Program-made: the position numbers and the translations under genes | Shown: in pieces, positions 26,506 through 35,387 of the stretch | How the letters are laid out: every line of letters begins with the position of its first letter | Numbering within the stretch: position 1 is the stretch's first letter | DNA from: Cupriavidus sp. AU9028 | GTDB taxonomy: Bacteria; Pseudomonadota; Gammaproteobacteria; Burkholderiales; Burkholderiaceae | Assembly: GCF_019795295.1 (NCBI RefSeq) | Contig: NZ_JAIMCG010000014.1 | Location: 1-64,000 of the forward strand | DNA: 64,000 nucleotides | Direction: 5' to 3' | Notes under the pieces: model-generated | Database searches by the model: none | Told to the model about the DNA's origin: nothing | Seen by the model: the letters and a program-made list of their open reading frames with translations, nothing else

Positions 26506-26953
26506 TACCTGCCTCCATCAGCGGCTGGATGCCGCATGCCTTATCGGTGCAACGGACATGCCAAGTCAAACGCCCGCCGGCAATAACCTGCGCCGAACCG
26601 ACCCTTGTGCCTGCAAAAGGTAAGTAGTCGGCGCCTCACCCCGCCGAACTCCTCGTCGCTGTTGGCAGGGGATGGAGGAAGAGGCACGGCATCGGATTGC
26701 GCCCCCGTTCGGCCGGCGTGGACCTTCACGATCGGGATTGGCGCCGGCAGGGGCGCCACTCCCGCCGTACCGGTACTTTTTGCAAGCGCAGCCCAAGGGG
26801 GGCCGGCGATGCAGGTCGGTGTCTTTCAGTCCGCAACGAAAATCGCGCTTTTTCCGCGCCTTCCGGCACGGGTATGGCGTTTGCGTGGTTTCCTCAACGT
26901 CTGACATTCGCCGCGCGCGGGATTGCCCGCCACGGCCAGCAAGCGGAGGAACG
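26506..26953. other. 448-base gap upstream of two small genes
   Basis: It should contain the promoter of the N/Q gene (minus strand; TTGGCA about 60 bases upstream is a possible -35) and that of the gene at 26954. Open frames here look like shadows, and no other feature is supported. Confidence 0.35.
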
Positions 26954-27346
26954 ATGAACACGACACAGAACCAGTCCCCGGAGGCTCAGGCCACGAAGTC
27001 TGCGCAGACCACCGGGCCCACCGCGGCAAAGGGCGACACCGGCGCCGCCAATAGCGGCAGCACCAGCGGCCGCGACGGTGGCCCCGAGGGACGCTCGCCC
27101 ACCGGCGCCGAACCCGAACGTTCGGGGCAGGACCCGGGCACCATGGCGCAGAAGGCCGGCGGCGAGCCGCTGCCGCGCATGCCGCACGAGCGCGACGAAT
27201 CGCATCAGAGCCAGCATACCGGCGCCCGCCCGGTGGGGCGGCAGGCGGCCAGCGATCTCGAACGCGGGCTGGAGGAAACCGATCTCTATGGCTCGCGAGG
27301 CCAGCGTCAACCGCGCGGCCCTGCGGGCGGCGATGCCAACGATTGA
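26954..27346 (+). CDS. Hydrophilic, probably disordered small protein
   Basis: A 130-residue protein with no hydrophobic core: Gly, Ser, Thr, Gln, Glu and Pro dominate. It begins MNTTQNQSPEAQATKSAQTT, and its last third (ASDLERGLEETDLYGSRGQR) is the only part that could fold as a helix. GGAGGA a few bases before ATG 26954 supports this start. No family is recognised. It resembles plant and bacterial desiccation-type hydrophilins in composition, which is only a guess. Confidence 0.6.
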   Translation: MNTTQNQSPEAQATKSAQTTGPTAAKGDTGAANSGSTSGRDGGPEGRSPTGAEPERSGQDPGTMAQKAGGEPLPRMPHERDESHQSQHTGARPVGRQAASDLERGLEETDLYGSRGQRQPRGPAGGDAND

Positions 27347-27391
27347 TGCGGACTGGTGCCGGAACGCTCAGCAGCTGTCTTGGGCAGGCGG

Positions 27392-28003
27392 TCAGTACGG
27401 CTCGGACAACCGGTGCCGCGTTTCCCAGTTGTGCAGGTAACGGGCAACCAGGCGCTGATCGCCGCGGATCAGGATGCCGTTCTCGGTGTTGCGCTCTTCC
27501 GCGGCCTTGGTGAAGTTGAACGAGCCGGTAAAGACGGCCTCGCCGTCAAAGATCATCACCTTGTTGTGGGCGATCGCGGGCCGGCGGTCGATCACCACCT
27601 CGATCCCCTGGTTCTTCAGGAAGGTCGCGCTGGTGTAGCGAGCCGAGGCCTGGCTCTTGTCGACGATGACGCGCACCTTGACGCCGCGTTTTCTTGCACG
27701 CAGCAACGCTTCGGCGATTGGCTTGCTGGTAAACGAATAGGCCTGGATCAGCAGCGTGCGGCGGGTGGCGCCGATCGCGTCGATCAGCATCGACTGGCAG
27801 CTCTCCCCGTCGGGAGTGAAACACAGCGCGTAGGTGGCCCCTTGGGCGAAGCCGCGGGTACCGGCGGGCGTGGCTTCCGGTAGCGGCGCATTCTGGGACA
27901 CGGTGCGCGCCTGCAGGGAGGCGGCCGCAAGCAGCATGGCGACGCAAAGGGACGATGCAAGCAGGCGCCGCAATGCACGCCGCGATTCAGGCGGACACGG
28001 CAT
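27392..28003 (-). CDS. Exported phospholipase D-like nuclease (Nuc/EndA type)
   Basis: About 203 residues, one HKD motif, the layout of the small dimeric PLD nucleases such as Nuc. A signal peptide (LRRLLASSLCVAMLLAAASLQA) directs it to the periplasm. The core has LIDAIGATRRTLLIQAYSFT, VKVRVIVDKSQ and the catalytic AHNKVMIFDGEAVFTGSFNF. Nucleases of this class cut DNA without sequence preference. The start is uncertain: ATG 28003 gives a compact signal peptide, and longer in-frame starts exist up to 28135. It ends 46 bases from the convergent gene at 26954. Confidence 0.85.
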   Translation of the reverse strand: MPCPPESRRALRRLLASSLCVAMLLAAASLQARTVSQNAPLPEATPAGTRGFAQGATYALCFTPDGESCQSMLIDAIGATRRTLLIQAYSFTSKPIAEALLRARKRGVKVRVIVDKSQASARYTSATFLKNQGIEVVIDRRPAIAHNKVMIFDGEAVFTGSFNFTKAAEERNTENGILIRGDQRLVARYLHNWETRHRLSEPY

Positions 28004-28216
28004 GGAGCGGCGCACCTCGGAGGCAGCCGCAACGGACAGGAAAGGCATGAACGGTTCTACAGCAACGGCCGTCGCGGCGAGCCGGTCCTCGAGAGGAGCG
28101 GCCGGCGTTGCGACGAAACACATGGGTAACAACAACGGCCGGCAAGGCTAGCAGCGCACACGCATCGGCGCAAGCCGTGTACTGCACACCGGAAGGCCTC
28201 AAAAATGGAGAAAGCG

Positions 28217-28423
28217 ATGACCAATCACACCTACAAGCTCACCGAGATCGTCGGCTCGTCGCCGGACGGCTGCGATGCCGCCATTCGCAGCGCGCTGGCC
28301 AAGGCATCCGAATCGATCAAGAACATGGACTGGTTCGAGGTCAGCGAGATCCGCGGCCATATCGTTGACGGCCAGGTCGGCCACTATCAGGTGACGCTGA
28401 AAGTCGGCTTCCGCGTGGAATAG
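28217..28423 (+). CDS. Dodecin family flavin-binding protein
   Basis: A 68-residue protein matching dodecin along its length: HTYKLTEIVGSSPDGCDAAI, then ASESIKNMDWFEVSEIRGHI, then GQVGHYQVTLKVGFRVE. Dodecins form hollow dodecamers that bind and store or protect flavins (or CoA); the Trp in MDWFEV stacks on the isoalloxazine ring. GGAG six bases before ATG 28217 selects this start over ATG 28205. It is a single-gene unit, divergent from the PLD nuclease. Confidence 0.93.
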   Translation: MTNHTYKLTEIVGSSPDGCDAAIRSALAKASESIKNMDWFEVSEIRGHIVDGQVGHYQVTLKVGFRVE

Positions 28424-28860
28424 CCCACCGCGTCCCTGGGCGCCTGCGCGCCCAGCGGCGGGCCGCCTGGCCTGCCGCCTCACCTCCCGTTCTTGCCCTC
28501 TGCCGCGCCGCCCCTGCGCGGCTGCCGGCGCTTGCCTTGACCCGGTTCCGGCCGAGGTGTACCCTTCCGATTGTTCTGTTCATTCTGCGAATTGAAGTTC
28601 GCATACCGAACATTTCGCTTCGCCACCACAACAAGAGCCTGCTCGAACGGGCCGCTGGCAACGCCAATGACCTTCCTCCTCGATGGGCAACCAGCCCTTT
28701 GCTTGCGAGCGGAGCCGATTGGCGCAGGATTTTGTGCGTGCCGTCTGTCGCGGCGCGTTCGATCACTCGCCAGGCAACCACCGGAGACAGCGTTCCGTGC
28801 GGCCGCAAGCGCCGCCATGGCCGGCCCCGGTAGTCGCCGGCCTTTCGTACTGGAACGACA
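28424..28860. other. Long leader and control region of pcaIJF
   Basis: The region is relatively AT-rich around 28565-28640, where an IclR-type palindrome lies (28597-28611). About 250 bases then lead to the pcaI start. No small gene is convincing in the leader. Confidence 0.45.
28597..28611. promoter_or_regulatory. Palindromic operator, IclR type
   Basis: GTTCG-CATAC-CGAAC is a perfect inverted repeat with a five-base centre. IclR regulators of aromatic catabolism (PcaR, PcaU, PobR, CatR types) bind TTCG/CGAA palindromes of this spacing. Its place upstream of pcaIJF suits such control. The PcaR-like protein at 3999 is a candidate binder. Confidence 0.5.
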
Positions 28861-29550
28861 TTGATCAACAAGCTATATGACTCGGTGGAAGCGGCGGTAG
28901 CCGACGTCCATGACGGTGCCACCGTGATGATCGGCGGCTTCGGGCTCGCCGGCATGCCGGCACAACTGATCGACGCGCTGATCGAGCAGGGCGCCCGCGA
29001 CCTGACCATCGTCAACAACAACGCCGGCAACGGCGAGACCGGTCTTGCGGCGCTGCTCAAGGCCAAGCGCGTGCGCAAGATCATCTGCTCGTTCCCGCGC
29101 CAGGTCGATTCCTACGTGTTCGACTCGCTGTATCACGCTGGCGAGATCGAACTCGAACTGGTGCCGCAGGGCAACCTCGCCGAGCGGATCCGCGCGGCGG
29201 GCGCCGGCATCGGCGGTTTCTTCACCCGCACCGCGTACGGCACTCCTTTGGCCGAAGGCAAGGAAACGCGCATCATCGACGGCAAGGGCTATGTGTTCGA
29301 AACGCCGATCCATGCCGACTTCGCGCTGATCAAGGCCGACAGCGCGGACCGCTGGGGCAACCTGACCTACCGCAAGACCGCCCGGAATTTCGGCCCGATC
29401 ATGGCGATGGCCGCCAAATGCGCCATCGTGCAGGTCAGCCGCGTGGTCGAACTGGGCGAACTGGATCCGGAGCACATCGTGACGCCGAGCCTGTTCGTCA
29501 AGCGCGTGGTGCAGGTCAACGACACCGCCGGCGCCAGCGCCGCGGCCTGA
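28861..29550 (+). CDS. pcaI: 3-oxoadipate CoA-transferase subunit A
   Basis: A 229-residue alpha subunit of the succinyl-CoA:3-oxoadipate CoA-transferase. It opens with INKLYDSVEAAVADVHDGAT and GGFGLAGMPAQLI, the subunit A signature, and includes GIGGFFTRTAYGTPL. The start codon is TTG at 28861, since the conserved N terminus begins there and no ATG precedes it in frame. With PcaJ it moves CoA from succinyl-CoA to 3-oxoadipate, the penultimate step of the beta-ketoadipate pathway. pcaJ follows after 19 bases and pcaF 43 bases later, all co-directional. Confidence 0.93.
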   Translation: MINKLYDSVEAAVADVHDGATVMIGGFGLAGMPAQLIDALIEQGARDLTIVNNNAGNGETGLAALLKAKRVRKIICSFPRQVDSYVFDSLYHAGEIELELVPQGNLAERIRAAGAGIGGFFTRTAYGTPLAEGKETRIIDGKGYVFETPIHADFALIKADSADRWGNLTYRKTARNFGPIMAMAAKCAIVQVSRVVELGELDPEHIVTPSLFVKRVVQVNDTAGASAAA

Positions 29551-29569
29551 TCCGGAAAGGAGAACCGAT

Positions 29570-30217
29570 ATGCAACGCCTGACTCGTGATCAGATGGCTG
29601 CGCGCGTGGCGCGCGATATTCCCGATGGCGCGGTGGTCAACCTCGGCATCGGCCTTCCCACGCTGGTTGGCAACCATCTGCCCGCCGACCGCGAAATCCT
29701 GCTGCACAGCGAGAACGGCCTGCTCGGCATGGGCCCGGCGCCGGCGCCCGGCGAGGAGGACGGCGACCTGATCAACGCCGGCAAGCAGCCGGTGACCATC
29801 AAGGCCGGCGGCGCCTACTTCCACCATGCCGACTCGTTCGCGATGATGCGCGGTGGCCACCTGGACTATTGCGTGCTCGGGGCCTTCCAGGTGTCGGCAA
29901 CCGGCGACCTGGCGAACTGGCATACCGGCGCGCCGGGCGCGATTCCGGCTGTCGGCGGCGCGATGGACCTGGCGATCGGCGCCAAGCAGGTGTTCGTGAT
30001 GATGGAACACCAGACCAAGCAGGGCGAGAGCAAGATCGTGCCGCAGTGCTCCTATCCGCTGACCGGCATCGGCTGCGTGACCCGTATCTATACCGATCTG
30101 GCTACCATCGACGTGACGCCGGACGGACTGGTGGCACGCGACCTCGTCGAGGGCCTGTCGTTCGACGAGCTGCAACGCCTGACCGGCGTGCCCCTGAAGC
30201 AAGGCGTGCCCGCCTGA
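29570..30217 (+). CDS. pcaJ: 3-oxoadipate CoA-transferase subunit B
   Basis: A 215-residue beta subunit. The catalytic Glu that forms the glutamyl-CoA intermediate lies in LLHSENGLLGMGP. VNLGIGLPTLVGNHL and the HHADSFAMMRGGHLDYCVLG region are conserved in the family. AAGGAG about ten bases before the ATG, within the short gap after pcaI, indicates one transcript. Pairs with PcaI as an (alpha-beta)2 enzyme. Confidence 0.94.
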   Translation: MQRLTRDQMAARVARDIPDGAVVNLGIGLPTLVGNHLPADREILLHSENGLLGMGPAPAPGEEDGDLINAGKQPVTIKAGGAYFHHADSFAMMRGGHLDYCVLGAFQVSATGDLANWHTGAPGAIPAVGGAMDLAIGAKQVFVMMEHQTKQGESKIVPQCSYPLTGIGCVTRIYTDLATIDVTPDGLVARDLVEGLSFDELQRLTGVPLKQGVPA

Positions 30218-30260
30218 GAACGGCGCGTACCCACCATTGACGACCAAGGAAGAGACAACC

Positions 30261-31463
30261 ATGACCGAAGCCTTTATCTGCGACGCCATCCGCACCCCCA
30301 TCGGCCGCTACGGCGGCAGCCTGTCCGCGGTGCGCGCGGACGATCTGGGCGCGGTCCCGCTCAAGGCCCTGATGGCCCGCAACCCGGATCTGGACTGGTC
30401 CGCCATCGATGACGTGATCTACGGCAACGCCAACCAGGCCGGCGAAGACAACCGCAACGTCGCCCGCATGTCGCTGCTGCTGGCCGGCCTGCCGCAGGAC
30501 GTGCCAGGCGCGACCATCAACCGCCTGTGCGGCTCGGGCATGGACGCCACCGGCACCGCTGCCCGTGCGATCAAGTCCGGCGAAGCGAACCTGATGATTG
30601 CTGGCGGCGTGGAAAGCATGAGCCGCGCGCCGTTCGTGATGGGCAAGGCCACCACCGCCTTCTCGCGCAATGCGGAAATCTTCGATACCACCATTGGCTG
30701 GCGTTTCATCAACCCGGCGATGCGCGCGGCCTACGGCGTCGATTCGATGCCGGAGACGGCCGAGAACGTCGCCACCGACTACAAGATCAGCCGCGAAGAC
30801 CAGGATCTGATGGCCCTGCGCAGCCAGGAGAAGGCCTCGCGTGCGCAGGCCGACGGCACGCTGGCGCAGGAAATCACCGCGGTGACGATCCCGCAGAAGA
30901 AGGGCGAGGCGATCGTGGTCGAGCGTGACGAGCACCCGCGTGCGACCAGCATGGAAGCGCTGGCCAAGCTGCGCGGCGTGGTGCGTCCGGACGGCACCGT
31001 GACGGCCGGCAATGCGTCGGGCGTCAACGACGGCGCGTGCGCGCTGCTGCTGGCCAGCGAAGCGGGCATCAAGCAGCACGGCCTGACCCCGCGTGCCCGC
31101 ATCGTCGGCATGGCGACGGCCGGCGTGGCGCCGCGCGTGATGGGCATCGGCCCGGCACCGGCAACCCAGAAGCTGCTCAAGCAACTGGGCATGACGATGG
31201 ACCAGATCGACGTGATCGAGCTGAACGAAGCGTTCGCCGCGCAAGGCCTTGCCGTGCTGCGCCAGCTGGGCGTGGCCGACGACGACGCGCGCGTCAATCC
31301 CAACGGCGGCGCGATCGCGCTGGGTCACCCGCTGGGCATGAGCGGCGCGCGCCTGGTCACCACCGCGATGTACCAGCTGCACCGCACCGGCGGCCGCTTC
31401 GCGCTGTGCACGATGTGCATCGGCGTGGGCCAGGGCATCGCCATGGTGATCGAGCGCGTCTGA
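30261..31463 (+). CDS. pcaF: 3-oxoadipyl-CoA thiolase
   Basis: A 400-residue thiolase that splits 3-oxoadipyl-CoA into succinyl-CoA and acetyl-CoA. The nucleophile Cys lies in NRLCGSGMDATGTAAR, His in GHPLGMSGAR and the second Cys in CTMCIGVGQG. It opens MTEAFICDAIRTPIGRYGG, the usual PcaF N terminus, and length matches (about 400). The start is ATG 30261 with AAGGA upstream; a TTG at 30237 is in frame but unlikely. Last gene of the pcaIJF set; earlier pathway genes (pcaGHBDC or catBC) are not in the window. Confidence 0.94.
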   Translation: MTEAFICDAIRTPIGRYGGSLSAVRADDLGAVPLKALMARNPDLDWSAIDDVIYGNANQAGEDNRNVARMSLLLAGLPQDVPGATINRLCGSGMDATGTAARAIKSGEANLMIAGGVESMSRAPFVMGKATTAFSRNAEIFDTTIGWRFINPAMRAAYGVDSMPETAENVATDYKISREDQDLMALRSQEKASRAQADGTLAQEITAVTIPQKKGEAIVVERDEHPRATSMEALAKLRGVVRPDGTVTAGNASGVNDGACALLLASEAGIKQHGLTPRARIVGMATAGVAPRVMGIGPAPATQKLLKQLGMTMDQIDVIELNEAFAAQGLAVLRQLGVADDDARVNPNGGAIALGHPLGMSGARLVTTAMYQLHRTGGRFALCTMCIGVGQGIAMVIERV

Positions 31464-31705
31464 TCCGCAGCAGGGGCGGCGCCGCGGATGACGGCGCGGC
31501 CCTCAAGTTTTGCTGCAGTGCGCCGTTATTCCCTCTGTGCCGGACAGTGCAGCACGCGCTGCCGGCGCAATAAAAACGGTCAGTACCGCAGCTTCGCAGA
31601 TTTCCCAACGCAGCAAGCTTTGCGGCCGGGGCCGACTGGCTCGCCGGTCCCGCCGCATCCTTTCTCCCGGCGTTCCGGACCAGAATGTCCGGCATGGAGT
31701 ATGTG

Positions 31706-32437
31706 ATGTCTCTACCCGTTGCCACCGTTGTCACCGGTGCAAGTTCCGGCATCGGTCGCGCCATCAGCGAAATGCTGCTGGCCGATGGCACGACCCAGGT
31801 GGTCAATATCGACTATGCCGCTCCGGCGTGGTCGCATCCGAACATGACGTTCTTCCAGGCGGACCTGACCAGCGCGGAAGCGACGCGCGCGGTAGCCGCG
31901 GAAGTGACGTCCCGCTTCGCCGTCACGCGGCTGGTCAACAATGCTGGCGCCACGCGCCCCGGCACGGCCGACAGCGCGACCGTCGACGATCTCGATTACG
32001 TGGTTGGCCTGCATCTGCAGGCGAGCCTGCTGCTGACCCAGGCCTGCCTGCCCGCGATGCGCGCGGCCGGTTTTGGCCGCATCGTCAACATGTCCTCGCG
32101 CGCGGCGCTGGGCAAGCCCGAGCGCGTGGTCTATTCCGCCACCAAGGCCGGCATGATCGGCATGACCCGCACGCTGGCGATGGAGCTGGGTAGTGACGGC
32201 ATCACCGTCAACGCCATCGGCCCCGGTCCGATCGCCACCGAGCTGTTCCGCAAGAGCAATCCCGACGGCAGCGAGCAGACCAGGCGCATCCTTGCCAGCA
32301 TTGCCGTCAAGCGCATGGGCACGCCGGAGGATGTCGCACGGGCGGCGCTGTTCTTTCTGTCGCCGGAAAACGGTTTCGTCACAGGACAAGTGCTATATGT
32401 CTGCGGCGGTACCACGTTGGGTGTCGCGCCGGTCTGA
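31706..32437 (+). CDS. SDR-family oxidoreductase
   Basis: About 243 residues, classical short-chain dehydrogenase/reductase. The cofactor motif is TGASSGIGRAIS, then LVNNAGATRP and the Ser/Tyr/Lys set in IVNMSSRAALGKPERVVYSATKAG. The sequence after the first strand (VNIDYAAP) has an acidic residue that favours NAD(H). GGAG seven bases before ATG 31706 selects this start over ATGs at 31685 and 31694. It is followed 75 bases later by a Bug-type binding protein, so the two may share a catabolic role. Substrate unknown. Confidence 0.9.
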   Translation: MSLPVATVVTGASSGIGRAISEMLLADGTTQVVNIDYAAPAWSHPNMTFFQADLTSAEATRAVAAEVTSRFAVTRLVNNAGATRPGTADSATVDDLDYVVGLHLQASLLLTQACLPAMRAAGFGRIVNMSSRAALGKPERVVYSATKAGMIGMTRTLAMELGSDGITVNAIGPGPIATELFRKSNPDGSEQTRRILASIAVKRMGTPEDVARAALFFLSPENGFVTGQVLYVCGGTTLGVAPV

Positions 32438-32512
32438 GCGCGTCGCCGTTTGGCAGTAGAGGCCCAAGGGACCACAAGGCCCGAGGGGCACCGAGGTAAA
32501 ACTGGAGCAACA

Positions 32513-33517
32513 ATGAAGTACACCAATTCGACTCAGGCGCGTCGCCGCCTGCTGGCCGCCGGCGTCGCGCTGGCAGCCACTTTCGCCGGGATTTCCGGCA
32601 GCGCCATGGCGCAGGGCACCTATCCGACCAAGCCGATCACGATGATCGTGCCGTTCTCCGCTGGCGGTACCACCGATATCCTGGCGCGCATCGTCAGCCT
32701 GCAACTGGGCAAGGCGCTGGGCCAACCGGTCGTGGTGGACAACCGTCCGGGAGCGGGCGGCAACATCGGCGCCTCGCTGGCGGCCAAGGCCGGCGGCGAT
32801 GGCTACACGCTGTTCATGGGCACCATCGGCACGCACGCCATCAACCAGTCGCTGTATTCCAAGCTGCCGTACGACCCGGTGAAGGACTTCGCGCCGATCA
32901 CCCGTATCGCGATGGTGCCGAACCTGGTCGTCGTCAATCCGCAGGTGCCGGTCAAGACCGTCAAGGAACTGATCGCCTACGTGAAGGCCAATCCGGACAA
33001 GCTGAGCTACGGTTCGTCGGGCAGCGGCTCGTCGATGCACCTGTCGGGTGAGCTGTTCAACTCGATGACCGGCCTGAAGATCCAGCACATCCCCTACAAG
33101 GGCAGCGCTCCCGCGGTCAACGACCTGCTGGGCAACCAGATCGGCCTGATGTTCGACAACCTGCCGTCGTCGCACCAGCACGTCAAGGCTGGCAAGCTGC
33201 GTCCGCTGGCCGTGACCTCGGCCAAGCGCTCGCCGGCGCTGCCGGATGTGCCGACCGTCGCCGAAGCCGGCGTGCCGGGCTACGAGGCGACCTCGTGGTT
33301 CGCGCTGTACGCCACCGGCGGCACGCCCAAGGCCATCGTCGACCGTCTGAACGCCGAAGTGGTGAAGATCCTCGCCATGCCGGAAGTGCAGAAGCAGATG
33401 GCCGGCCAGGGCGCCGAGCCGCACCCGGAAAAGCCGGAGCAACTGGCTGCCTTCATGAAGGCCGAGGCCACCAAATGGGCCAAGGTCGTGAAGGATTCGG
33501 GCGCGACGGTGGACTGA
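32513..33517 (+). CDS. Bug/TctC-family tripartite tricarboxylate binding protein
   Basis: A 334-residue periplasmic binding protein. The signal peptide has twin arginines (ARRRLLAAGVALAATFAG) and ends near A-M-A-Q. Family blocks are YPTKPITMIVPFSAGGTTDI, VVVDNRPGAGGNIGA, SYGSSGSGSSMHLSGELF and IPYKGSAPAVNDLLG. Bug proteins bind small carboxylates and are greatly expanded in Burkholderiales; most lack a dedicated transporter, as here. GGAG before ATG 32513 and a terminator after the stop define the end of the unit. Confidence 0.93.
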   Translation: MKYTNSTQARRRLLAAGVALAATFAGISGSAMAQGTYPTKPITMIVPFSAGGTTDILARIVSLQLGKALGQPVVVDNRPGAGGNIGASLAAKAGGDGYTLFMGTIGTHAINQSLYSKLPYDPVKDFAPITRIAMVPNLVVVNPQVPVKTVKELIAYVKANPDKLSYGSSGSGSSMHLSGELFNSMTGLKIQHIPYKGSAPAVNDLLGNQIGLMFDNLPSSHQHVKAGKLRPLAVTSAKRSPALPDVPTVAEAGVPGYEATSWFALYATGGTPKAIVDRLNAEVVKILAMPEVQKQMAGQGAEPHPEKPEQLAAFMKAEATKWAKVVKDSGATVD

Positions 33518-33543
33518 TCGCGCAAGCGACGCCTCCGAGCGAG

Positions 33544-33569
33544 AAAGCCGGCCCGCGGGCCGGCTTTTT
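33544..33569 (+). terminator. Rho-independent terminator
   Basis: AGCCGGCCC-GC-GGGCCGGCT followed by TTTTT, 27 bases after the Bug gene. Confidence 0.9.
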
Positions 33570-33632
33570 CTTTGCCCGCATGCGCTACCATTGGCGCTTG
33601 CGCGCCAGCCCGGCGCGATCTCTTCCGGCCGC

Positions 33633-34157
33633 ATGTCGATCCAGCACGCCCTGTTGACCTCCCTGTTGGAAAAGCCGTCCTCCGGCTACGAACTCGCGCG
33701 TCGCTTCGACAAGTCCATCGGCTATTTCTGGCACGCCACGCATCAGCAGATCTATCGCGAGCTGGGCAGGATGGCCGAACGCGGCTGGATCGCCGCGCAG
33801 GACGACGACGGCGATGCGCGCATGCGCAAGAAGACCTATAGCGTGATGCCCGCCGGCCGCGAGGAACTGGTGCGGTGGGTGCAATCGCCCACCGCGGGAC
33901 TGGACCAGCGCGACGAAATCCTGGTCAAGCTGCGGGCCGATGCGGTGGCGGGTCCGCTCGGACTGCGCGACGAAATGCACAGGATGATCGCCCTGCATCA
34001 GGAAAGGCTGGACACCTATCGCGCCATCGAGCAGCGCGACTTCACCGGACGCGAACTGGACCGCGCGCAGCAGCTCCAGCTTGCGCTGTTGCGCCGGGGG
34101 ATCCGGTACGAGGAGGACTGGGTGCAGTGGGGTCGGGAGTTGTTGCCGCTGCTGTGA
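33633..34157 (+). CDS. PadR-family transcriptional regulator
   Basis: A 174-residue regulator. The winged helix has HALLTSLLEKPSSGYELARR and QQIYRELGRMAERGWI with the conserved YxxL/RL pattern, then a beta wing with KKTYSVMPAGREEL. The C-terminal dimerisation part (about 90-174) is helical with MHRMIALHQERLDTYRAIEQ, typical of PadR subfamily 2 (Vir_act_alpha_C). PadR proteins repress genes for phenolic acid or drug handling. ATG 33633 gives the normal MSIQHALL opening; the upstream frame is not conserved in appearance. It converges on the nitronate monooxygenase gene across a repeat-rich gap. Confidence 0.9.
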   Translation: MSIQHALLTSLLEKPSSGYELARRFDKSIGYFWHATHQQIYRELGRMAERGWIAAQDDDGDARMRKKTYSVMPAGREELVRWVQSPTAGLDQRDEILVKLRADAVAGPLGLRDEMHRMIALHQERLDTYRAIEQRDFTGRELDRAQQLQLALLRRGIRYEEDWVQWGRELLPLL

Positions 34158-34173
34158 GCTGCGGTCGGGACCA

Positions 34174-34288
34174 ACCCCTCTCCCCGACCCTCTCCCCTTG
34201 AAGGGGAGAGGGGGAACACCCACAGGATACGGAGTCCCCCGCTAGCTTGCTCCCCTCTCCCGCTCGCGGGAGGGGGGCCGGGGGAGAG
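34174..34288. repeat. Nested inverted-repeat element between convergent genes
   Basis: Two hairpins, CCCTCTCCCC-TTGAA-GGGGAGAGGG (34186-34210) and CTCCCG-CTCG-CGGGAG with flanking pairs (34251-34274), sit inside outer arms CCCTCTCCCCG (34174-34184) and CGGGGGAGAGGG (34277-34288). The C/T-rich left half and G/A-rich right half can fold as one cruciform. It looks like a dispersed REP-type element and may also terminate both genes. Confidence 0.6.
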
Positions 34289-34300
34289 GGACAGCAGCGC

Positions 34301-35290
34301 TCAGGCGGCCGAAGCCGCCCCTTCGTAGCTCGCCGTGGCCAGCTGCAGCCGCTGCCGCGCCTGCGCATATTCCTGGGCGAAGCGCTCCACCAGTTCGGCC
34401 GCCGGCACGATCCGCTTGATCGAACCGACGCCCTGGCCGGCGCCCCAGATGTCCTTCCACGGCTTGACCCGGTTCGAACCGAAGTTCATTGCCGTCGGGT
34501 CCGAGGCGGGAAGCGCCTCCGGATCGAGGCCGGCGTTGACGATGCTCTGCCGCAGGTAGTTGCCGTGCACACCGGTAAAGAGGTTGGAGTAGACGATGTC
34601 AGAGGCGTTGCTGTCGACGATCATCTGCTTGTACGCCGGCTGCGCGTTGGCCTCCTCGGTCGCGATGAAGGCCGAACCGACATAGGCCAGGTCCGCGCCG
34701 GCAGCCTGCGCCGCCAGGATGGCGTCGCCGCTGGCGATCGCGCCCGACAGCAGCAGCGGACCATCGAACCACTCGCGGATCTCGTGCAGCAGCGCGAAGG
34801 GCGACTGCACGCCCGCATGACCGCCCGCACCCGCCGCCACCGCGATCAGGCCGTCTGCGCCCTTGTCGATCGCCTTGCGTGCAAAGGTGTTGTTGATGAT
34901 GTCATGCAGCACGATGCCGCCATACGAATGCACCGCATCGTTGACCTCGACGCGGGCGCCCAGCGAGGTAATGACGATGGGCACCTTGTAGCGGACGCAC
35001 AGTTCCAGGTCGTGCTCGAGCCGGTCGTTGGACTTGTGCACGATCTGGTTGACCGCGAACGGCGCCGCCGGGCGGTCAGGGTGGCGCGCATCGTGCTCGG
35101 CCAGTTCGGTCGTGATCCGGTCCAGCCACTCCTCCAGCTGGCTCGCCGGCCGCGCGTTCAGCGCAGGGAACGCGCCGACCACGCCGGCCTTGCACTGTGC
35201 GATGACCAGATCCGGGTTCGAAATGATGAACAGCGGCGAGCAGACCATGGGCAGGCGCAGCCGGTTTTGCAGCACGGGAGGCAGGGACAT
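34301..35290 (-). CDS. Nitronate monooxygenase family FMN enzyme
   Basis: A 329-residue TIM-barrel flavoenzyme. It opens RLRLPMVCSPLFIISNPDLV, with KAGVVGAFPALNAR, then GIVLHDIINNTFARKAIDKG, AGGHAGVQSPFALL (FMN phosphate loop), LLLSGAIASGDAILAAQAAG and AYVGSAFIATEEA. These match the 2-nitropropane dioxygenase/nitronate monooxygenase family, which oxidises alkyl nitronates; some members act on other substrates. The start at 35290 (MSLPPVLQNRLRL) is chosen because the longer frame has no family similarity. An 18-bp palindrome lies about 100 bases upstream. Confidence 0.92.
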   Translation of the reverse strand: MSLPPVLQNRLRLPMVCSPLFIISNPDLVIAQCKAGVVGAFPALNARPASQLEEWLDRITTELAEHDARHPDRPAAPFAVNQIVHKSNDRLEHDLELCVRYKVPIVITSLGARVEVNDAVHSYGGIVLHDIINNTFARKAIDKGADGLIAVAAGAGGHAGVQSPFALLHEIREWFDGPLLLSGAIASGDAILAAQAAGADLAYVGSAFIATEEANAQPAYKQMIVDSNASDIVYSNLFTGVHGNYLRQSIVNAGLDPEALPASDPTAMNFGSNRVKPWKDIWGAGQGVGSIKRIVPAAELVERFAQEYAQARQRLQLATASYEGAASAA

Positions 35291-35387
35291 GACGGGATAC
35301 CGAAGACGGATTGACGGAGCTTCCGCTGCCACGCGGAAGGGCCTTGCAAGCGATCGAGCGGGCACGATGCCGGGCATCGCCATTCGC

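Noticed and set aside
26293-26586. Poly-Leu/Val frame opposite the first N/Q gene, looking like a membrane protein
   Set aside because: It is the reverse complement of the CAG/AAC repeat (CTG/GTT codons). No ribosome site precedes it, whereas the minus-strand gene has one plus a terminator.
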